Part shown: in pieces, positions 7,043 through 10,467 of the stretch
How positions within the stretch are numbered: position 1 is the first letter of the stretch
Layout: each line of letters begins with the position of its first letter
Position numbers and translations under genes: made by a program
From: Paramuribaculum sp.
Lineage (GTDB): Bacteria; Bacteroidota; Bacteroidia; Bacteroidales; Muribaculaceae
Reading direction: 5' to 3'
DNA length: 10,467 nucleotides
Assembly: GCA_009775605.1 (NCBI GenBank)
Contig: VSPV01000088.1
Coordinates: 1 to 10,467, forward strand
Notes under the pieces: generated by a model
Seen by the model: the letters and a program-made list of their open reading frames with translations, nothing else
Databases searched by the model: none
Told to the model about the DNA's origin: nothing

Positions 7043-9292
7043 TTACTTTTTAGCCTTCGCGGAGGCCTTGGGAGCTGCCTTTGAAGCGCTCTTTGAGGCG
7101 GATTTGGCCGCTGTTTTCGGAGCCGCTTTGGCAGCAGGCTTCGCAGCCTTGGCTTTAGGTACAGACTTGGAAGCCACGGCGGCCTTTACTTCCTTCACCG
7201 GCTTGGCCTCCTTGGCGGCTTTCGTTCCCTTGCCGGCCTTGGTTCCCTTGCCGGCGGAAGGACGGCGCAGACGGAGCACCTGGGCCGAGCGGGCGGGAAG
7301 ATAAAGCTTGAGCCACTCTACGCCGAGCGGAGTGTAGAGGGGGTCGCTCTCGGTATAGTGAACCACTTTCTCGTCCACATTGCCGTAGCCTCCGAAAGCG
7401 GGATTGTCGGTGCTCAGCACCACCTCGTAGGAACCGGAGGGAGCAAGCACGCCGTAGTCGGAGAACGACTGCGAGGGACTGAAGTTGAACACAAAGGCAA
7501 GATCGCCGCGACGGAAAGCGAGAACCTGGTCGGAATCCTTCTCCCAGAGTTTAACAACGGGAAGCGCCTGGAAGTTGTAGACTCCGGCTATGAGCTTTAT
7601 CATGGCGTTGTCGAAGTCGTTGAGATAGCAATATTTAAGCTCTTTGCGGTCCACAAGATCCCACTGGCGGCGTGCATACTTGTAGCTCCAGCCATTGCCC
7701 TCGCGCGGGAAGTCGATCCATTCGGGATGGCCGAATTCATTGCCCATGAAGTTGAGATAGCCGCCGTTGATGGTGGAGGCTGTGACAAGGCGTATCATCT
7801 TGTGGAGAGCTATGCCGCGCGCCACGGTCATGTCGTCGTCATCCTTCATCATGTGCCAGTACATCTTCTCGTCGATAAGACGGAAAATGACCGTTTTGTC
7901 GCCCACAAGCGCCTGGTCGTGGCTCTCGACGTAGGAAATCGTCTTCTCGTCGGAGCGGCGGTTGGTAAGCTCCCAGAATATGGAGGTGGGATGCCAGTCC
8001 TCGTCCTTCTTTTCCTTGAGGGTCTTTATCCAGTAGTCGGGGATGCCCATGGCCATGCGGTAGTCGAATCCTATGCCGCCGTCTTTCTGCGGGATGGCCA
8101 GACCGGGCATGCCGCTCATTTCCTCGGCTATGGTTATGGCCTCGGGATTGACTGTGTGGATAAGCTTGTTGGCAAGCGTAAGATAAGTAATCGCATTGGT
8201 GTCCTGACCGCCGTTGTAATAATCGTCGTAGGAACCGAAAGCCTGTCCGAGGCCGTGGTTATAGTAGAGCATCGAGGTCACGCCGTCGAAGCGGAAGCCG
8301 TCGAAATGGTATTCCTCAAGCCAGTATTTGCAGTTGGAAAGGAGGAAGTGAATCACCTCGTTCTTGCCGTAGTCGAAGCAGAGCGAATCCCATGCCGGAT
8401 GCTCGCGGCGCCCGTCGCCGTAGAAATAGAGGTTGTATGAGCCGTCGAGACGTCCAAGGCCTTCCAGCTCGTTTTTCACGGCGTGGGAGTGGACGATGTC
8501 CATAATCACGGCTATGCCCATGGAATGGGCCGTATCGATAAGCGACTTCAGTTCCTCGGGGGTGCCGAAGCGGCTCGAGGCTGCAAAGAAATTGCTCACA
8601 TGGTAGCCGAACGACCCGTAATAGGGATGTTCCTGGATGGCCATTATCTGAATGGCATTATAGCCGTCGGCATGGATTCGGGGCAGAATATTGTCGCGGA
8701 ACTCCGTATACGTGCCCACGCCCTCGCGCTCCTGGGCCATACCTATGTGGCACTCGTAGATAAGCAGAGGCTTGGTGTCGGGTTTGAAATCAGGCACATG
8801 CCATGCGTAAGGCTCGGGGGCCCACACCTGGGCTGCAAACAGATGAGTCACCGGATCCTGGACCACACGGGTGGCGTAGGCCGGAATACGCTCGCCCGAA
8901 CCGTCGGCCCAGCTCACATACATCTTGTAGAAATCGCCGTGATGCAGGGCATCGGCCGGAAGTGTAATCTCCCAGACACCGTTGTTGCCGACACGGTGAA
9001 GCTCATAACGGGCCACAGCCTGCCAGCCCGAGAAATCGCCCATCAGGCATATCGAAGTGGCTCCGGGAGCCCACTCGCGGAAAGTCCATGAACCGTCGGG
9101 ATTGCGGTGAAGACCGAAATAATTGTGGGCGTTGGCAAATTCGTCGAGCGAACCGTTCTTTCCCGTAAGCTCCTTCTCCTTATTTACGGCATCGGCCATA
9201 CGGCCTACAATCGCCTCTGTGAACGGAGCGAGATAAGGGTCGTTTTTAACAAGATTGGGAACTCGGGGTGATTTTGAGCGTGCAGTTGCCAT
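7043..9292 (-). CDS. glgB: 1,4-alpha-glucan (glycogen) branching enzyme, eukaryote-like GH13_8 type, with Lys/Ala-rich tail
   Basis: The enzyme cuts an alpha-1,4 glucan chain and reattaches it through an alpha-1,6 bond, creating glycogen branch points. Order of domains in the 749 residues: a short N-terminal helix region (KNDPYLAPF), a CBM48-like beta-sandwich (about 55-150, FREWAPGATSICLMGDFSGW), the GH13 barrel (about 190-540), a C-terminal beta domain ending about residue 677, and a tail at 678-749. Catalytic residues are present: nucleophile D336 in HFDGFRFDGVTSM, acid/base E390 in ITIAEEMSGMP, and D459 in ESHDQALVG. The phrases SMLYYNHG and MGNEFGHPEWIDFPREGNG resemble the plant/animal GBE type rather than E. 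coli GlgB. The tail, with about 21 lysines in 72 residues plus Ala, Pro and Ser, is not part of the usual enzyme. Start ATG at 9292. No other glycogen gene is visible nearby; psd follows after 45 bases with no obvious terminator. Confidence 0.95.
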   Translation of the reverse strand: MATARSKSPRVPNLVKNDPYLAPFTEAIVGRMADAVNKEKELTGKNGSLDEFANAHNYFGLHRNPDGSWTFREWAPGATSICLMGDFSGWQAVARYELHRVGNNGVWEITLPADALHHGDFYKMYVSWADGSGERIPAYATRVVQDPVTHLFAAQVWAPEPYAWHVPDFKPDTKPLLIYECHIGMAQEREGVGTYTEFRDNILPRIHADGYNAIQIMAIQEHPYYGSFGYHVSNFFAASSRFGTPEELKSLIDTAHSMGIAVIMDIVHSHAVKNELEGLGRLDGSYNLYFYGDGRREHPAWDSLCFDYGKNEVIHFLLSNCKYWLEEYHFDGFRFDGVTSMLYYNHGLGQAFGSYDDYYNGGQDTNAITYLTLANKLIHTVNPEAITIAEEMSGMPGLAIPQKDGGIGFDYRMAMGIPDYWIKTLKEKKDEDWHPTSIFWELTNRRSDEKTISYVESHDQALVGDKTVIFRLIDEKMYWHMMKDDDDMTVARGIALHKMIRLVTASTINGGYLNFMGNEFGHPEWIDFPREGNGWSYKYARRQWDLVDRKELKYCYLNDFDNAMIKLIAGVYNFQALPVVKLWEKDSDQVLAFRRGDLAFVFNFSPSQSFSDYGVLAPSGSYEVVLSTDNPAFGGYGNVDEKVVHYTESDPLYTPLGVEWLKLYLPARSAQVLRLRRPSAGKGTKAGKGTKAAKEAKPVKEVKAAVASKSVPKAKAAKPAAKAAPKTAAKSASKSASKAAPKASAKAKK
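7224..7255 (-). repeat. Short tandem repeat in the glgB tail
   Basis: The 14-base word GTTCCCTTGCCGGC (plus-strand reading) occurs at 7224-7237 and again at 7242-7255, an 18-base period that encodes AGKGTK twice. A second periodicity further along encodes SASKSASK. Such repeats suggest the tail expands and contracts by slippage in units of whole codons. Confidence 0.7.
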
Positions 9293-9395
9293 GGTAGTAT
9301 TATTTTACTTGAATTCAGTTACATAGGCCTGGTCAGCAAGTGCAATCGCGCTCCCCGGCGGGACGACGCGCCGCATTAGCGCCGGCTTATAGACA
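9293..9395 (-). promoter_or_regulatory. Long structured 5' leader of glgB
   Basis: The predicted glgB transcript has about 100 untranslated bases. Unlike its AT-rich surroundings, the far half is GC-rich and contains an inverted repeat CCGGCG/CGCCGG (9355-9360 and 9380-9385, 19-base loop), with more GC pairing possible inside the loop. No known riboswitch class is recognised. A regulatory role is inference. Confidence 0.3.
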
Positions 9396-9429
9396 CAAAC
9401 TTAATTAAAAATACTCTGAAACAGCCAAA
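9396..9429 (-). promoter_or_regulatory. Putative glgB promoter
   Basis: TAAGTTTG (9396-9403, minus strand) matches TAnnTTTG exactly. A TTTG at 9426-9429 lies 22 bases upstream, slightly longer than the common 19-21 base spacer. The intervening and upstream DNA is very A/T-rich. Transcription would begin near 9390 and leave the roughly 100-base leader described separately. Confidence 0.55.
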
Positions 9430-9475
9430 AACATAGCAAAAAAATCATAATGGCACTAAAAAAGCGGTCGTTGCA

Positions 9476-9506
9476 TTGGGATGCCGCAAAATAATGCTTA
9501 CCTTTG
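9476..9506 (+). promoter_or_regulatory. Promoter of tRNA-Leu
   Basis: TACCTTTG (9499-9506) matches the -7 consensus TAnnTTTG exactly, and TTG (9476-9478) lies 20 bases upstream, the expected -33 spacing. Initiation near 9510 gives about 20 leader bases before the mature tRNA 5' end. This is the best-formed promoter in the window. Confidence 0.7.
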
Positions 9507-9530
9507 TCGGCGCAAAACCGAATGCCTAAT

Positions 9531-9615
9531 GCCCGGATGGCGGAATCGGTAGACGCGACGGTCTCAAACACCGTTGGAGCAATCCGTGCCGGTTCGACCC
9601 CGGCTCCGGGTACCA
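9531..9615 (+). tRNA. tRNA-Leu, anticodon CAA
   Basis: The 85-base sequence folds as a class II tRNA. The acceptor stem is GCCCGGA pairing with TCCGGGT (one G-U at the end), with discriminator A and an encoded CCA at 9613-9615. The anticodon stem ACGGT/ACCGT encloses the loop CTCAAAC, so the anticodon is CAA, reading UUG leucine codons. A long variable arm (GGA-GCAA-TCC) and the T-arm GCCGG-TTCGACC-CCGGC follow. All identity features of leucine tRNA, the long variable arm and A73, are present. It has its own promoter upstream and a terminator whose stem begins at the last base of the CCA. Confidence 0.97.
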
Positions 9616-9658
9616 ATAATGGCTGATAATCGCCTCTGATTATCAGCCATTATTTTTT
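9615..9658 (+). terminator. Intrinsic terminator of tRNA-Leu
   Basis: A perfect 17-bp stem (9615-9631 with 9638-9654) around a 6-base loop GCCTCT is followed by a T-run (9653-9658). This is a canonical rho-independent terminator for plus-strand transcription. The left arm starts with the final A of the tRNA CCA end, so tRNA processing must cut right at the hairpin base. Confidence 0.92.
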
Positions 9659-9665
9659 CACAGTG

Positions 9666-9735
9666 TGCATTATAGGCGCCGATTGTAGGCCAGGCGCGTA
9701 ACATCTTGCCTCCCCTTCATCAGCCCTATAATGCA
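9666..9735. repeat. 11-bp perfect inverted repeat with 48-base interior
   Basis: TGCATTATAGG (9666-9676) is perfectly repeated in inverse as CCTATAATGCA (9725-9735). The interior can form a further small hairpin CGCC/GGCG (9677-9680 with 9693-9696). The flanking bases show no obvious target-site duplication. It could be a folded RNA, a cruciform, or a short non-autonomous element; none is demonstrated. Confidence 0.55.
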
Positions 9736-9737
9736 AG

Positions 9738-9767
9738 AATGGCCGTCCGGGAAACGGAGCGGCCATT
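9738..9767. repeat. Strong GC-rich hairpin at the composition boundary
   Basis: AATGGCCG (9738-9745) pairs with CGGCCATT (9760-9767), and the stem continues TCCG/CGGA (9746-9749 with 9755-9758) around a GGAAA loop with one bulged G. That is 12 base pairs in all. It lies 91 bases past the stop of the glycosyltransferase gene and could serve as its terminator on the minus strand, although only a weak T-containing stretch (CTTGCATTAT) follows. Confidence 0.55.
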
Positions 9768-9857
9768 GGGATGTGCGATATGAATAAGATAAAGAATGTT
9801 TTTATAGATATCTACAACTTTAGTTCACTAAGAATGTTCTATACACCGAATATCTCA

Positions 9858-10467
9858 TTACCCTTCATATAGTTCTTTATAAGAATCCACCATCTTTTCA
9901 GATGTAAATTTCGACAGCACTCTTTTTCTTGCATTTTCTCCTAAAAGGCCTCTCAGATCTTCGTCTGAGGCCAACTTTAAAATATTTTCAGCTATTTTAT
10001 TTACATCTTTTGGTGGACTTAAAAATCCTGTAATCTTATCTTCAATAACCTCCGGAATTCCTTCTACATTAGTTGCGACCGTAGGCAATTTATAGAAGCC
10101 TGCATCAAGGAAAACCAAACCAAATGCTTCAAATATAGATGTAGTGATAAAAATATCATGGCTTTGATAATACCTGGTAACATCATTTTGCCAACCTTCA
10201 AATTTCACATAGTTTATTAGATCATTATCTTCCACATATTTTTTGCAGTCCTTTCCAAGTTCCCCATCTCCAACTATTGTCAAAGTTAAATTATGGCAAC
10301 ATTTATGGGCTATTTTAAATGCGCTGAGCATTGTAATAGGATCTTTTGGTTCTGAGAGACGGCCTACAAATAATAATTTTACTTTCCTTTTGTTGTATTC
10401 TAATCTTTCAGGAGGAGGGAGAAGAGAGAAATCTATTCCGTTATATATTACTTCTGTCTTTTTCTTA
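9858..10467 (-). CDS. Glycosyltransferase family 4 (GT-B fold), C-terminal part
   Basis: The reading frame enters from the right edge and runs 202 codons to a TAA at 9858-9860; the beginning is outside the window, and an internal ATG at 10331 is not the true start. Visible in order: VIYNGID (end of the first Rossmann half), LLFVGRLSEPKDPITMLSAF (the conserved GRL.xxKD start of the nucleotide-sugar domain), LTIVGDGELGKDCKKYV, VKFEGWQNDVTRYYQSHDIFITTS, then EAFGLVFLDAG and GFLSPPKDVNKIAENI. This is the standard retaining GT4 layout, transferring a sugar from a nucleotide donor, often in surface polysaccharide or glycan assembly. The usual E-x7-E ends in Asp here. The gene is much more AT-rich than the rest (22 of 60 bases G/C at 10021-10080, against 38 of 60 at 8401-8460), suggesting horizontal acquisition. 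Donor and acceptor are unknown. Confidence 0.9.
   Translation of the reverse strand, partial: KKKTEVIYNGIDFSLLPPPERLEYNKRKVKLLFVGRLSEPKDPITMLSAFKIAHKCCHNLTLTIVGDGELGKDCKKYVEDNDLINYVKFEGWQNDVTRYYQSHDIFITTSIFEAFGLVFLDAGFYKLPTVATNVEGIPEVIEDKITGFLSPPKDVNKIAENILKLASDEDLRGLLGENARKRVLSKFTSEKMVDSYKELYEG

Noticed and set aside
7026..7045. Small GGCG/CGCC palindrome after the glgB stop as a terminator
   Set aside because: The stem is only a few base pairs with almost no loop and has no T-run on the minus strand.
7358..8440. 360-codon plus-strand frame within glgB
   Set aside because: Antisense shadow of the branching enzyme catalytic domain, with no family features.
9401..9616. 71-codon minus-strand frame containing GVEPARIAPTVFETVASTDS
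   Set aside because: This is the reverse complement of the tRNA-Leu gene, a classic spurious protein annotation, and it overlaps the promoters of the tRNA and glgB.
9792..9838. 9-base direct repeat AAGAATGTT at 9792-9800 and 9830-9838
   Set aside because: Too short in AT-rich DNA to call an attachment site or element boundary.
1..10467. CRISPR array, insertion sequence, toxin-antitoxin pair, phage or defence genes
   Set aside because: I looked for regularly spaced repeats, transposase or nuclease motifs and small paired genes and saw none; the genes present are housekeeping types plus one glycosyltransferase.

Overview
The window looks like a chromosomal segment of a fairly GC-rich member of the order Bacteroidales, possibly Muribaculaceae. 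Three things point there: several upstream regions carry the Bacteroidetes -7 box TAnnTTTG, one small gene belongs to the DUF4834 family known from Bacteroidetes, and the protein variants (HREGT-type Psd, eukaryote-like GlgB) fit that phylum. The family-level placement is inference.

Layout. (1) Positions 1-2858, minus strand: mutS, followed 22 bases later by the first 70 codons of a class I aminotransferase that runs off the left edge. (2) 3018-4481, plus strand: a sodium:solute symporter, divergent from mutS and sharing a roughly 160-base upstream region with it. (3) 4459-6997, minus strand: a compact cluster psd - pssA - DUF4834 - DUF2461. Psd and PssA are consecutive steps of phosphatidylethanolamine synthesis, in reverse genetic order: PssA makes phosphatidylserine and Psd decarboxylates it. 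The last two genes overlap by ATGA. The cluster's final gene overlaps the symporter tail to tail by 23 bases. (4) 7043-9292, minus strand: a eukaryote-type glycogen branching enzyme with an unusual Lys/Ala-rich, histone H1-like tail. (5) 9531-9615, plus strand: tRNA-Leu(CAA), with a clear promoter and a strong intrinsic terminator. (6) 9616-9857: intergenic DNA with two further inverted repeats. (7) 9858-10467, minus strand: the C-terminal part of an AT-rich GT4 glycosyltransferase, open at the right edge.

Most of the window is ordinary housekeeping DNA: mismatch repair, phospholipid synthesis, glycogen metabolism and a tRNA. Composition changes sharply just right of about position 9770, from roughly 60% to roughly 37% GC in sampled lines. 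That change and the tRNA next to it suggest the edge of a horizontally acquired surface-polysaccharide region. I did not find a convincing new multi-gene system. The observations most worth following are the H1-like tail on GlgB, the paired inverted repeats at the composition boundary, the almost leaderless psd start, and the hairpin inside the overlapping 3' ends at 4458-4478.
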